From Myxococcales bacterium (GTDB lineage: Bacteria > Myxococcota_A > Polyangia > Haliangiales > Haliangiaceae), in the NCBI GenBank assembly GCA_028287115.1, contig JAQBQF010000233.1, positions 1-64,000 of the forward strand: a stretch of 64,000 nucleotides of DNA, given 5' to 3'. A program made the position numbers and the translations under genes. The notes beneath the pieces were generated by a model. That model did not search any database, was not told the DNA's origin, and was given only the letters and a program-made list of their open reading frames with translations. Of this stretch, positions 52,520 to 61,069 are shown piece by piece. How positions within the stretch are numbered: the stretch's first letter is position 1; each line of letters begins with the position of its first letter.

Positions 52520-53908
52520 CTAGATGTCTTTCGGACGCCCGAAGTTGCCCGAGACCGTGATCCCGTTCGCGAAGTTCGAGATCGCGCGCTCGTCTCGCTT
52601 GGCAATCGCGTACGCGATGGAGGCCATCGCAAACTTCGCGGTGTTGTTCCCGTTGTAAGTCGCGGGATTGCCCTGGGCGTCGAAGCCCTTGACGTTGCTG
52701 TTTCGATCGATGCTGCCGAACCAGCCGGTCTTCAAGTGACCTGCGCCGTACACGTAGACGATGTTCGTGTTGCCGGGCGTGCCATCGGGCCAGCCACCTC
52801 GGTTGAGCGGATCCTTCGTCGTGTCGCCGTGAATCGTGATCACGGTGTCATCGGCGAGGGACTTCATCGTTACGTCGTCGGTCGTGTTCGCGAGGTCGTT
52901 CATGAACCCGTCGAACACGGCCTTGAGCTGCGCGGGCACGGTGTTGACCTTGCCGGCGTCGAACGCGTCGTGCGGATCGTCGCGCATTGCCGGGAGCACG
53001 ACCGAGTTCGTGAGGCCCATCTTGAACGCCTTCACCGCGACGATGAATGCCTTCGCGATGTTGTCGACGTTGGTCGGCGTGTTGCCGTTGATGCCGTACC
53101 GATCGAGGTCGGTCTGCACGATCTGCAGCTTCGCCGACAGGTTCGTGCCGAGGAACGAGGCCGCGCCCGATGCAGTCGAGTACGCGCTCTTCGTGGTCGA
53201 GCGGTTCGCCGCGCGATTGAGCTGCGTGAACGCATCGTAGTGCGCCTTGTAGAGCTGCGCATCGACCGGCTTCGACAGCAGGCCGCCCGCGCGGGAGGCA
53301 GCGCTGTTGAACAGGCCGACGATGCCCGATCCGTCACCGACGTTGGCCGGCCGCGCCGAGCCCGGTGCCGTACCGACATCCGCATCACCGATCGTGATGA
53401 TCGGAATCACCGAGGGCGAAGACGATTGCAGCGCGCTCGCCACGGAGAAGATGTTGTTGCCGTTGAGCCCGGTCGTGGACACCGGGTTGTTGACGTGCGT
53501 CTCGTTCGAGCCACACAGGAACGCGGTGACCTGGCGTTGTGCCGGTAGCGTCTTCCACGCCGTATCCGGTCCGACGGTCAGCGGCTTGTCCGTACCGGGG
53601 ACGAGCATCGACTGACCTGGCTTGTGCCAGGCGAAGCTCGGGTTCGCGGCCGCCGCGATGTCGTTCTGCGGCCAGAACAACTGGAACCATGCGAGGCCGC
53701 CGTTACCGGCGACGACGTGGACCGAGCGGGTCGTCGGGTTCTCCGACGCTGCGAACGCGAGGTCTTTACCCGCGCTCTTCTCGAGGATGTCGAAGATCTT
53801 AGCGCGCGAGACACCGAGAGCGGCACCCGCTGCGACGCTCCACTTGATGAGCGCGCGGCGAGTCAGCTCGCGTTGCTCGTCACGTTTGGAGAATGGGGAC
53901 TTTGCCAT
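52520..53908 (-). CDS. Tat-exported protein, DUF1501-like
   Basis: A 462-residue protein with a twin-arginine type leader (ELTRRALIKWSVAAGAALGV). The mature part is rich in Asn, Thr, Ser and Gly and contains SNETHVNNPVSTTG, ITIGDADVGTAPG and, later, DDTVITIHGDTTKDP and IVYVYGAGHLKTGWFG. These resemble the exported DUF1501/DUF1552-type proteins that accompany DUF1549/DUF1588 cytochromes, but the family call is tentative. The ATG at 53908 has a good SD (AGGAG, 8 nt spacer), as expected for an internal operon gene. Last gene of a four-gene operon, ended by a terminator. Confidence 0.72.
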   Translation of the reverse strand: MAKSPFSKRDEQRELTRRALIKWSVAAGAALGVSRAKIFDILEKSAGKDLAFAASENPTTRSVHVVAGNGGLAWFQLFWPQNDIAAAANPSFAWHKPGQSMLVPGTDKPLTVGPDTAWKTLPAQRQVTAFLCGSNETHVNNPVSTTGLNGNNIFSVASALQSSSPSVIPIITIGDADVGTAPGSARPANVGDGSGIVGLFNSAASRAGGLLSKPVDAQLYKAHYDAFTQLNRAANRSTTKSAYSTASGAASFLGTNLSAKLQIVQTDLDRYGINGNTPTNVDNIAKAFIVAVKAFKMGLTNSVVLPAMRDDPHDAFDAGKVNTVPAQLKAVFDGFMNDLANTTDDVTMKSLADDTVITIHGDTTKDPLNRGGWPDGTPGNTNIVYVYGAGHLKTGWFGSIDRNSNVKGFDAQGNPATYNGNNTAKFAMASIAYAIAKRDERAISNFANGITVSGNFGRPKDI

Positions 53909-53918
53909 GGTGTGTCTC

Positions 53919-54593
53919 CTACTCGCAGGTATAAGCCGCGGCCAACATGGTCGCGACGGCAAGGCGCTTGCCGACGGTTGGGTCCGACGCATTCTGGACC
54001 GTCAAGTTACAGAGCGAGAGGTGCGTTGCCGTCGCCGGTTGTCCGATCAAGCAGGTGATGCCGTCCGGGCGGCACGCGCCGCTCGTCGTGTCGAAGAGCT
54101 GAGCTCCGACGCCGGCGACCTGGCACCGCGTCAGCGTAGGCACCGCAGCGATCACTTCATCCGCGGCGGCCGCGAAGATGTCGAACTCGCGCGAGGCGCC
54201 CGAGGTCGAGATGCTGAGGTTCTCGCGGATGCGGTTCGGGTAGTTCGGAGCACCGAGCGCGTTCATGCCGCTCGTGTAGAGCTGTCCCGCCGACAGCGCC
54301 GTGGTGTTCCCCACGTTGACGCCGAGCGACTTCAGCACGGCGGACAGGGTCCGATAGCGGACCTTCGGGCAGGAGTGAACGTGCGAGGTGTAACGAGGCG
54401 GCCCTTCTTTTTGGAGTCGATCGAGGAGGTCCCAGGCGCTGATCGAATCATTTGCATGATCGAACGTGCTGGTCTGATCTCCCGTGGTCGAGCCCGGCGG
54501 ATTCGGGTCGGTTTGGGCGGTGACATCGTCGGTACAGGCAGAAGCCAATGCCGACGCGGCCAGGATAGAGAGTGTGTATCCAAAGCGGGTCAT
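53919..54593 (-). CDS. Lipoprotein of unknown function in cytochrome operon
   Basis: A 224-residue protein with signal peptide and lipobox (LASAC, Cys20). The mature sequence has conserved-looking Cys (HSCPKVRYRTL, TRCQVAG, GACRPDGITCLIG, LSLCNL, AYTCE) and ends at a Cys, suggesting disulfides. I recognise no family. A strong SD (AGGAGG) precedes the ATG by 5 nt. It sits between the DUF1549-like cytochrome and the Tat-exported protein, 9-10 bp from each, so it probably works in the same complex. Confidence 0.75.
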   Translation of the reverse strand: MTRFGYTLSILAASALASACTDDVTAQTDPNPPGSTTGDQTSTFDHANDSISAWDLLDRLQKEGPPRYTSHVHSCPKVRYRTLSAVLKSLGVNVGNTTALSAGQLYTSGMNALGAPNYPNRIRENLSISTSGASREFDIFAAAADEVIAAVPTLTRCQVAGVGAQLFDTTSGACRPDGITCLIGQPATATHLSLCNLTVQNASDPTVGKRLAVATMLAAAYTCE

Positions 54594-54602
54594 GGCTTCC
54601 TC

Positions 54603-55772
54603 CTAGAACTTGACGAAGTCGTCACTGGTGTAAACGGCGAAGATGAGATCCTTCATCTTGAAGCCGCCTTGGGTGAAGTTATCGAGCTGCGTCTGGATGG
54701 TTTCTTTCGGGACTTCCTGCAGGGTCTCGACGATGTCCGTCTTGCCGAGTGCCCAGTTCCAGATCCGAGCGACGCCACACTGAGCGACCGCAGGATCTGC
54801 AGCCATCGCTGCACCGAGAGCGGGCAGGTCCGCAGCCGGGGTGCCCATGCGCCACGCGGTCGTTTCCGTCGCGGGCAGGTAGTCCGACATCTTCGCCGGC
54901 AGCGCGCCGTCGAGCGGCGTCGGGACCGAGATCATCGTCTGGTAGACGCCGTTGTTGTCGTAGTACGCGAACAGCGGCGCGATGTGGTTGATCGTCGAGT
55001 GGCAGTTCGCGCACACGACAGCGGACGTGTCCTGGAAGTTGACGCGGCCACCACCATTGGTCGGGCTCGAGATCGAGTTGAACGGCCACACGCCGGTGTA
55101 AGGCGATGCGCCGCCGACGTCGGTCGGGGTCGGCGAGACCTCGGCCGGGAATTTCGTGCAGTCGAACGTCTCTTGCACCCACCGCACGCGGCGGAATGCG
55201 AAGTTCGAGAAGAACTGCTTCATCACGCCGGGGTTCGTGAGCACGCCGGCCTTGGGGCCGTTGTTGCCGCACTCGGCCGGGGTGAACACGCTGGTTCCGT
55301 CGAACGTCGGGCAGTTGCCCGCGTTCTGCGTGAACAGGCTCATGTACGAGCCGTTCGTCGTCGACAGTTGCGCCGCGAGCGCAGGTGCGGTGTCGAGGAT
55401 CGCGCTCTCACCTTGCTTGAAGGTGTCTTGCCAGAAGTGGAAGATCTGCTGCGCGAACGCCGGCCGATCCATGTACTCCTTGACGCGTGCTTCGTACGCC
55501 GTCTTCTTGGCGGCGTCGTCGGCGGCGCTCGAGATCTCGTTGATCTCGCTCATCGTCGGAAGGTCACCGGTGAGCCGAAGGGCCGCGATGCGGAGTGCCG
55601 CGTTGTAGTCGATCATGCGATCGCCTAGCGCTTGGTCCCATTGGTCTTGACTGCCCGAGCCGCTGCCCGAGCCAGAACCAGAACCCATGGTTGGGTCGGC
55701 CGGTGTGTCGCTACTACAGGCCGGCGCCGCGAATGCGGCAGACGTCAAGAGCAGTAATGAGATCCTCTTCAT
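54603..55772 (-). CDS. Exported DUF1549-like protein with one c-type heme site
   Basis: A 389-residue protein with an N-terminal signal (ISLLLLTSAAFAAPAC, probable lipid anchor at Cys19) and a (GS)n linker at about 30-41. RIAALRLTGDLPTMSEI (about 61-77) is typical for DUF1549, found in large exported cytochrome-type proteins of planctomycetes and myxobacteria. The heme c motif CANCH in VVCANCHSTINH lies near residue 255, and the C-terminal RIWNWALGKTDIVETLQEVP matches the end of such proteins. SD AGGAG lies 4 nt before the ATG. Electron-transfer role inferred from the heme site; partner and substrate unknown. Confidence 0.78.
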   Translation of the reverse strand: MKRISLLLLTSAAFAAPACSSDTPADPTMGSGSGSGSGSGSQDQWDQALGDRMIDYNAALRIAALRLTGDLPTMSEINEISSAADDAAKKTAYEARVKEYMDRPAFAQQIFHFWQDTFKQGESAILDTAPALAAQLSTTNGSYMSLFTQNAGNCPTFDGTSVFTPAECGNNGPKAGVLTNPGVMKQFFSNFAFRRVRWVQETFDCTKFPAEVSPTPTDVGGASPYTGVWPFNSISSPTNGGGRVNFQDTSAVVCANCHSTINHIAPLFAYYDNNGVYQTMISVPTPLDGALPAKMSDYLPATETTAWRMGTPAADLPALGAAMAADPAVAQCGVARIWNWALGKTDIVETLQEVPKETIQTQLDNFTQGGFKMKDLIFAVYTSDDFVKF

Positions 55773-55784
55773 AGGGCTCCTTAT

Positions 55785-57005
55785 CTACGGTGCAGTTTTC
55801 TCGGCCTGGACCCAAACGTCGACGGCCGCCTTGAACGCATTGAAGTTGGCCTGGTTGCCACCGAACTTGAACGGGTGGGCCGTGGCCTGTGCAGGATTGG
55901 GAGCGATGTAGAAACCGCTCGTGGCGGTGTCGGTGAAGTTGATCTGGATGCGCGCCTGGTTGCACGCGAGCTGGAGCGTCGCGTCATCGGCGGCGTTGAC
56001 GCCGTCGAGGTTCATCGCGGAGTGAGCGTTCGGGTTCGACGTACCGGTGTGGCACGAGCCGCACGCGGCAGAGAGCTGCGACTTCGCGTTCGCTTTGAAC
56101 TCCGTCAGCTTCTTGCAGCCGCCGACGGTGCCGCTCCCACTTCCCGAGCCGCTGCCACTGCCGGTGTCGAGCTTGTACTTGTCGAGGACCTTGAAGTGGA
56201 TCGTCATCTTGTTGTTCGGCGCGAAGCCGACAAACGCCGCCGTGCCCGCACCGATCGCGCTCTGCGTGGTCGCCATCAGGTTCAGCTTGACGCTGAAGAA
56301 CCGGTCGATGCCGTCGGGAATCGGCAGCGCGCCCGGCGTGCTCGGCCACGACACGAACAGAGGATGCTCGATGTACGCACCATCCGTCGAGGCTTGGACG
56401 GCGAGATGGTTGACGTAGAGATCGGTCGAGCCGAGCGGCATCGCGACGAAGTCGATCGTCGCGCCGGTCAGGCCGAGCGGCGACAGATCGACGTGGTTGA
56501 TCGGGCAATCGACCGCCATTCCGGGAACGCAGTCGCCCGGGTTGACCGGAACGCAGGTGCAGAGCTGCGGGCGGAACGAGGTGGTCTCCAGCACGGGGCC
56601 ACCGCTGCTGCCGGAGCCCATACCGGCGACGGCATCTTTTTCGGCCTGCACCCACTCGAGCAGGTCGGCCGCTTGCGAAGCGAGCAGGGCCGGGCCCGCG
56701 TGCGCGCCCTTGGTCATGAGGCGGCTCGATCCGGGGGCATCGGTGTTGACGATCTGCGGGTCGAACCCGAGCAGCGTGTCTCTGGACGCGAGGTCCGTTG
56801 CGCCGGCGATAAATGCGATGTCAGGCTGCGAACCGGCGTGGCACTGACCGCAGTTCGGCTTGAGAATGGGAAGCGCCTTGTCGAGCCACTTCTGTTGGGC
56901 GATCTTCTGTTCCGGGGTGAGGGTCTGGCCGCTACCGCCATCGATGAGGCCGGTACAGCCGACCAGCGCCACCAGTGCCATGGCTGCGATCGACAGCCGC
57001 ACCAT
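55785..57005 (-). CDS. Di-heme cytochrome c-like lipoprotein with monooxygenase-like middle domain
   Basis: A 406-residue lipoprotein (IAAMALVALVGC, Cys17), first gene of the operon. It has two heme c motifs: CGQCH at 52-56 and CGSCH in the last quarter (SAACGSCHTGTS), separated by a beta-rich middle part and a (GS)n linker. The N-terminal cytochrome includes MTKGAHAGPALLASQ, giving a possible axial Met. The middle part (HVDLSPLGLTGATIDFVAMP, YIEHPLFVSWPS) resembles a jelly roll of copper-monooxygenase type but lacks clear His ligands. Start uncertain: the ATG at 57035 would lengthen the signal peptide by 10 residues. Confidence 0.75.
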   Translation of the reverse strand: MVRLSIAAMALVALVGCTGLIDGGSGQTLTPEQKIAQQKWLDKALPILKPNCGQCHAGSQPDIAFIAGATDLASRDTLLGFDPQIVNTDAPGSSRLMTKGAHAGPALLASQAADLLEWVQAEKDAVAGMGSGSSGGPVLETTSFRPQLCTCVPVNPGDCVPGMAVDCPINHVDLSPLGLTGATIDFVAMPLGSTDLYVNHLAVQASTDGAYIEHPLFVSWPSTPGALPIPDGIDRFFSVKLNLMATTQSAIGAGTAAFVGFAPNNKMTIHFKVLDKYKLDTGSGSGSGSGSGTVGGCKKLTEFKANAKSQLSAACGSCHTGTSNPNAHSAMNLDGVNAADDATLQLACNQARIQINFTDTATSGFYIAPNPAQATAHPFKFGGNQANFNAFKAAVDVWVQAEKTAP

Positions 57006-57244
57006 GTCGAGGTGCTTCAGTAAGGTATCGAGCATGGCTCGGCGCGACTTGAGCGGTGCACCGTGTGCCCGAATCGTTTGGAGGCCGCCCAGCATGGAAG
57101 CCATCGTACAGCAACGCCCGTGCCGTCTGGGATCGCCACGTACGTAATTGAAAACACGGGATCTTGGGTCCAGTGTACCTACATTGCGCATGAGGTCCCG
57201 GTCCCCAGGTGGGGCCTGTCGTGCCCATCACGTAACAACCTGAA

Positions 57245-57250
57245 TACACT
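57245..57250 (+). promoter_or_regulatory. Candidate -10 element (TACACT) for start at 57256
   Basis: TACACT ends 5 nt before the ATG of the SGNH-hydrolase-like gene. No SD sequence is present; the start would be leaderless or nearly so. Confidence 0.4.
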
Positions 57251-57255
57251 AGGCC

Positions 57256-58065
57256 ATGAAGCGCAACATCAGTAGCTTGGATAGCTCCCGATCCTCGATC
57301 GTCGTCGCCGCGTTGGTTTTGGGCCTTACGGGCTGCCGAGCGAATACGGAGACCCCCACCCCGCATGGAGCCACGCTACCCGTGAGCCGAATTGCGATCG
57401 TGGGGGCTAGTGTCTCCGCTGGGATGGGCGGAACGCCGTTCAACGATGCGTTCACGGCGGCCGCCAAGAGCTCGGCGGTCGAGAGCGAAGCCGACTTGAT
57501 GATGTTCCGCGATCCGGTCGCGGAGACCACCCAGCAGATCGATCGGGCGCTCGCGTTTCACCCGACGGTCATCGTCGCGCTCGACTTCTTGTTCTGGGAC
57601 ATCTATGGCTCGACCGATCCACGGTGGCGCGTGCGAGCGCTCGATCATGGCCTTGCCGAGCTCGACCGGGCCCGCGCGGCCGGCGCTTGGATCATCGTCG
57701 GGGATGTTCCTCTGATCACGACCGCGGCAGATTGGATGTTGCCCAGGCAGCAGGTGCCGGCCGCCGCGGATCTCGCCGCGCTCGATCAGCGGATCCATGC
57801 CTGGGCGAGCTCGCGCGATCACGTGCTCGAGGTGCCGCTCGCGGCCTGGACCGAGCCGCTGCGCGCTGCGGGCAACATCGAGATCTCGCCGGGCGAGGTC
57901 GTTCCGGCGCAGTCGCTGATGGCGGTCGATGGGCTCCACGCCAACGCGCTCGGCACGTGGTACCTGCTCGATCGCTTGGACAAGCTCATCGAGCAGCAGC
58001 TGCCGGGCACGCCGAAGTCCGCGCTCGTGTTCGTGCGACCGAAGAGCGTAGTCCAAGACCCTTGA
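57256..58065 (+). CDS. SGNH/GDSL hydrolase-like lipoprotein
   Basis: A 269-residue lipoprotein (VLGLTGC, Cys27). Block I of the SGNH fold is IAIVGASVSAGMGG with Ser52 as likely nucleophile, and block V is DGLHANALGTWYLLDRL, giving the Asp-x-x-His of the catalytic pair. FLFWDIYG and IIVGDVPLI fill the middle blocks, though the Asn of block III is not obvious. An extracytoplasmic esterase or deacetylase is likely; the substrate is unknown. The stop codon lies inside the left arm of a hairpin that separates it from the convergent gene. Confidence 0.78.
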   Translation: MKRNISSLDSSRSSIVVAALVLGLTGCRANTETPTPHGATLPVSRIAIVGASVSAGMGGTPFNDAFTAAAKSSAVESEADLMMFRDPVAETTQQIDRALAFHPTVIVALDFLFWDIYGSTDPRWRVRALDHGLAELDRARAAGAWIIVGDVPLITTAADWMLPRQQVPAAADLAALDQRIHAWASSRDHVLEVPLAAWTEPLRAAGNIEISPGEVVPAQSLMAVDGLHANALGTWYLLDRLDKLIEQQLPGTPKSALVFVRPKSVVQDP

Positions 58066-58109
58066 CGTGGACCTGAACAGGAACCTCGACGAGAACGTTC
58101 ACGTCAAGG
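58060..58109. repeat. Inverted repeat between convergent genes, related to the 43.7-kb fold-back element
   Basis: CCTTGACGTG (58060-58069) and CACGTCAAGG (58100-58109) are perfect inverted copies with a 30-nt spacer; the sequence around them (GACCTGAACAGGAACC, GTCAAGGTCAAGG) is made of the same hexamer-like units as the arms at 43701-43738 and 43867-43904. It may act as a bidirectional terminator for the two convergent genes, although it lacks T-tracts. Confidence 0.65.
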
Positions 58110-58141
58110 TCAAGGTCATCGTTCTGTGAGTGACATCAGGC

Positions 58142-58996
58142 CTAACGCTGGAGCTCGCGCGCGGTCTTCGACGAGCCATCGTGGCTCCAGCCCGGCGGCG
58201 CGAAGATGTAGCCGAGCTTCGCAAAGGCCGTCGGTGCGCGCGCAACATCGCGGCCGATGCCGGCGAATTCGTGAAAGCCGATCACGAGGGGGTTGAACGA
58301 ATCGATGTCCTTGGTGAGCCCGTAGCGGACGCGTTCGCCTTCCGCCTCGAACGTGCCGAACAGTCGATCCCAGATGATGAACACGCCGGCGTGATTGCGA
58401 TCGAGATACTGGACGTTCTTGCCGTGATGCACCCGGTGATGCGACGGCGTGTTCATCACCCACTCGATGGGGCCGAGCTTGCCGACGGCCTCGGTGTGGA
58501 GCCAGAACTGATAGAGCAGGCTCCACGCCTGCGCCGTCAGGATCATCCAGGGCGGGTACCCGAGGAGCGCGAGCGGCGCCCAGAAGATCGGGCCGGTGAA
58601 CGGCGTCAGCAGCGGCTGTCGAAGTGCCGTCGACAAGTTGTAGCGCTGGCTCGAGTGATGGTTGACGTGAGCCGCCCACAGGAAGCGCACCTCGTGGTGC
58701 AGGCGATGGAACCAGTAGTAGCTGTGGTCTTCGAGGAACAGGATCGCGAGCCACGACCACCACATCCCCGGCTGACCGAGGTTTGCGACGCGGTGCTCGT
58801 AGAGGACCGCGAAGAACGGGATCGACAGCAGCTTGGCTCCGCCGGAGATCACGACGTTGGTCAGGCCGAGCGACAGGCTGGCAGCCGTGTCGCGCGCCTC
58901 GTAGCCGACGACTTCCGGATGCCGGCGGGTCCACAGGGCCTCGAGCACCATCGCGATGATGAATGCAGGAATCGAGAACAGAATCAGATTCGACAC
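58142..58996 (-). CDS. Sterol desaturase / fatty acid hydroxylase superfamily protein
   Basis: A 284-residue integral membrane di-iron enzyme. It has four to six hydrophobic helices and the conserved histidine boxes in order: HSYYWFHRLHHE, HVNHHSSQ and NTPSHHRVHHGKN. These bind the di-iron centre that activates O2. The superfamily includes C-4/C-5 sterol oxidases, carotene hydroxylases, plasmalogen/alkylglycerol enzymes and fatty-acid 2-hydroxylases, and the substrate cannot be told from sequence alone. GTG start. It is divergent from a 2-hydroxyacyl-CoA-lyase-like gene with a gap of about 100 bp, which hints at 2-hydroxy-lipid metabolism. Confidence 0.92.
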   Translation of the reverse strand: MSNLILFSIPAFIIAMVLEALWTRRHPEVVGYEARDTAASLSLGLTNVVISGGAKLLSIPFFAVLYEHRVANLGQPGMWWSWLAILFLEDHSYYWFHRLHHEVRFLWAAHVNHHSSQRYNLSTALRQPLLTPFTGPIFWAPLALLGYPPWMILTAQAWSLLYQFWLHTEAVGKLGPIEWVMNTPSHHRVHHGKNVQYLDRNHAGVFIIWDRLFGTFEAEGERVRYGLTKDIDSFNPLVIGFHEFAGIGRDVARAPTAFAKLGYIFAPPGWSHDGSSKTARELQR

Positions 58997-59094
58997 CGCC
59001 GGCCCTTTCGAAACGGTAGCACCGGATGAGTTTCTGCGCCGACCCCGTCGGAACGGTTTGCTTTCTCGATCCGTTGGGCGCGAGAGTACCCGCC

Positions 59095-60834
59095 ATGCCT
59101 CAACACGGTGGAGACATCATCGCCGAGGTGCTCGCGCGTCACGGCGTGAGTCACTTGTTCACGCTTTGCGGGGGCCACATCTCGCCCATCCTGACAGGGT
59201 GCGACGCGCGCGGGATTCGCGTCGTCGATGTGCGCGATGAAGGCAACGCGGTCTTCGCGGCCGACGCGGTCGCGCGGATGACGGGCGTATGCGGCGTCGC
59301 TGCGGTCACCGCCGGCCCCGGCGTCACGAACACGGTGACGGCGATCAAGAACGCGATGATGGCGCAGACGCCGCTGATCCTGTTCGGCGGCGCCACCGCG
59401 ACGCTGCTCAAAGGTCGCGGCTCGCTGCAAGACATCGATCAGATGGCGGTGATGAAGCCGATCACGAAGTGGGCGACGACCGTGAAGACCGTGCCCGGGC
59501 TCGCGCCGACCGTCGAGCGTGCACTCGCGGTCGCGAGCGAAGGTGTACCGGGCCCGGTGTTCATCGAAGTGCCGGTCGATCTGCTGTACCCGGAGTCGGT
59601 CGTCCGCATGTGGTACGAAAAAGAAGCCGGTTTCGGCAAAGCGAAGGGCATCGGCGCCAAGGCGCTCGAGCTCTACATTCGCGGCCACCTGTACCGGCAG
59701 TTTCGCGCGCCGAACCTGCCAGAGCTCTCGCTGCCGGTGAAGCTCCCGCAGCTGCGCGGCGATGGCTTGATCGACAAGGCGGCCGAGGCCCTACGCACGG
59801 CGAAGAAGCCGGTGATCGTCGTCGGTAGCCAGACGCTCGTCGGCGTCAAAGATCCGGGGCGGCTCGCGCGCGCGATCGGAACGCTCGGTGCGCCCGTGTT
59901 CTTGGCCGGCATGTCGCGCGGCCTGCTCGGCCGGACGCACGAGCTCCAGCTCCGTCACAATCGCGGCGCCGCGCTCAAGGAAGCCGACTGCGTGATCGTG
60001 TGCGGCTTTCCGTTCGACTTCCGGCTCGGCTACGGCCGCGGCATCAATCGCAACGCGACGCTGATCGCCGCGAACCTGTCCTCGCACGAGCTCAAGAAGA
60101 ATCGCCGTCCCGACATCGCGGTCGAAATGCACGCCGGAGAGTTTCTCGTCGCGCTCGCCGAACGCGTCACCAACGCGAGTGGCGCGTGGAGCGACTGGAC
60201 CGCGACGCTGCGGCAGAAGGAGAAAGCGCGCGACACCGAGATCGCCGGCAAGGCGGCGGCGAGCGGCGAGCTGATCGATCCGATTCACTTCTTCACGCGC
60301 GTCGACGAGGCGATGGCCGACGATGCCGTGCTCGTGGTGGACGGCGGTGACTTCGTCGCGACCGCGAGCTACATCGTGCGGCCGCGCGCGCCGCTGTCGT
60401 GGCTCGACCCCGGCGTGTTCGGGACGCTCGGCGTTGGCGGCGGCTTCGCGCTGGGCGCCTCGCTGGTGCGGCCGGGTCGCGAGGTCTGGCTCGTGTGGGG
60501 CGACGGATCATCGGCGTACACGCTCGCGGAATTCGACACGTACGTTCGTCACGGTGTGGCGCCGATCGCGCTGATCGGGAACGACGCTTCGTGGATGCAG
60601 ATCGCGCGCGACCAGATCGAGGTGCTCGGGACCTCGCTCGGTACCGACCTGCGGCGCAGCGACTATCACAAGGTCGCCGAAGGCTACGGCGGCGTCGGAC
60701 TGGTGTTGACGGATCCGGCGCGTGTCGATCAGACGCTCGCGGAAGCCAAGGCGATCGCGAAGGGCGGCCGGCCTGTCTGCATCAATGTCCATTTGCGCAA
60801 GACCGATTTTCGCAAGGGCTCGATGTCGATGTGA
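59095..60834 (+). CDS. ThDP-dependent enzyme, ILVBL/2-hydroxyacyl-CoA lyase-like
   Basis: A 579-residue enzyme with the three-domain acetohydroxyacid-synthase fold. The N-terminal Pyr domain has the catalytic Glu in VRDEGNAVFAADA and TAGPGVTNTVTAIKNA; the PP domain has the ThDP motif GDGSSAYTLAEFDTYVRHG...GNDASW. The C-terminal QIARDQIEVLGTSLGTDL followed by YHKVAEGYGGVG is closer to eukaryotic ILVBL (HACL2, which cleaves 2-hydroxyacyl-CoA to an aldehyde and formyl-CoA) than to biosynthetic IlvB. No small subunit (ilvN) gene is adjacent. The ATG at 59095 was chosen by homology; an upstream frame extension of 23 codons is unlikely. Confidence 0.88.
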   Translation: MPQHGGDIIAEVLARHGVSHLFTLCGGHISPILTGCDARGIRVVDVRDEGNAVFAADAVARMTGVCGVAAVTAGPGVTNTVTAIKNAMMAQTPLILFGGATATLLKGRGSLQDIDQMAVMKPITKWATTVKTVPGLAPTVERALAVASEGVPGPVFIEVPVDLLYPESVVRMWYEKEAGFGKAKGIGAKALELYIRGHLYRQFRAPNLPELSLPVKLPQLRGDGLIDKAAEALRTAKKPVIVVGSQTLVGVKDPGRLARAIGTLGAPVFLAGMSRGLLGRTHELQLRHNRGAALKEADCVIVCGFPFDFRLGYGRGINRNATLIAANLSSHELKKNRRPDIAVEMHAGEFLVALAERVTNASGAWSDWTATLRQKEKARDTEIAGKAAASGELIDPIHFFTRVDEAMADDAVLVVDGGDFVATASYIVRPRAPLSWLDPGVFGTLGVGGGFALGASLVRPGREVWLVWGDGSSAYTLAEFDTYVRHGVAPIALIGNDASWMQIARDQIEVLGTSLGTDLRRSDYHKVAEGYGGVGLVLTDPARVDQTLAEAKAIAKGGRPVCINVHLRKTDFRKGSMSM

Positions 60835-60921
60835 TGGAGCGGCACGCCGAGCGCCGAGGATTGAGCCCGTGTTTCAAGCATCTTGCGCGATAGCCCAAGA
60901 TGGTCCTTGCATCCGAAGGAA

Positions 60922-60938
60922 TTGAAAACTACTTTCAA
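60922..60938. promoter_or_regulatory. Perfect 17-bp inverted repeat TTGAAA-N5-TTTCAA
   Basis: TTGAAAACTACTTTCAA lies in an unusually AT-rich pocket 9-10 nt upstream of a small ORF that leads into the cytochrome lipoprotein gene. Size and symmetry fit an operator for a dimeric regulator. The rest of 60835-60946 shows nothing else recognisable. Confidence 0.45.
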
Positions 60939-60946
60939 AGTCAGGT

Positions 60947-61069
60947 ATGAGGATGTTTGGTGTCGGACCGTGCCTGCTGGGAGCCGCCTCGGGCCCGACC
61001 GCGGGGTTTGGTCTCGGCGATGCGGCATCTGCGATGGCCGGCCGCGCGATCCTCGGAGTCGCGCCGTGA
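60947..61069 (+). CDS. Candidate 40-residue leader ORF coupled to the cytochrome gene
   Basis: An ATG-started frame of 40 codons (start MRMFGVGPCLLGAASGPTAG) ends in TGA that overlaps the GTG start of the cytochrome lipoprotein (GTGA). The peptide is Gly/Ala-rich and has one Cys. No SD is visible. It may be a small coupled protein, a translated leader, or chance. Confidence 0.35.
   Translation: MRMFGVGPCLLGAASGPTAGFGLGDAASAMAGRAILGVAP

Noticed and set aside
53622..55628. Plus-strand open frame of 668 codons across the cytochrome operon
   Set aside because: It spans three clear minus-strand genes with SD sites and signal peptides; the translation is Arg/Val/Asp-rich without domains.
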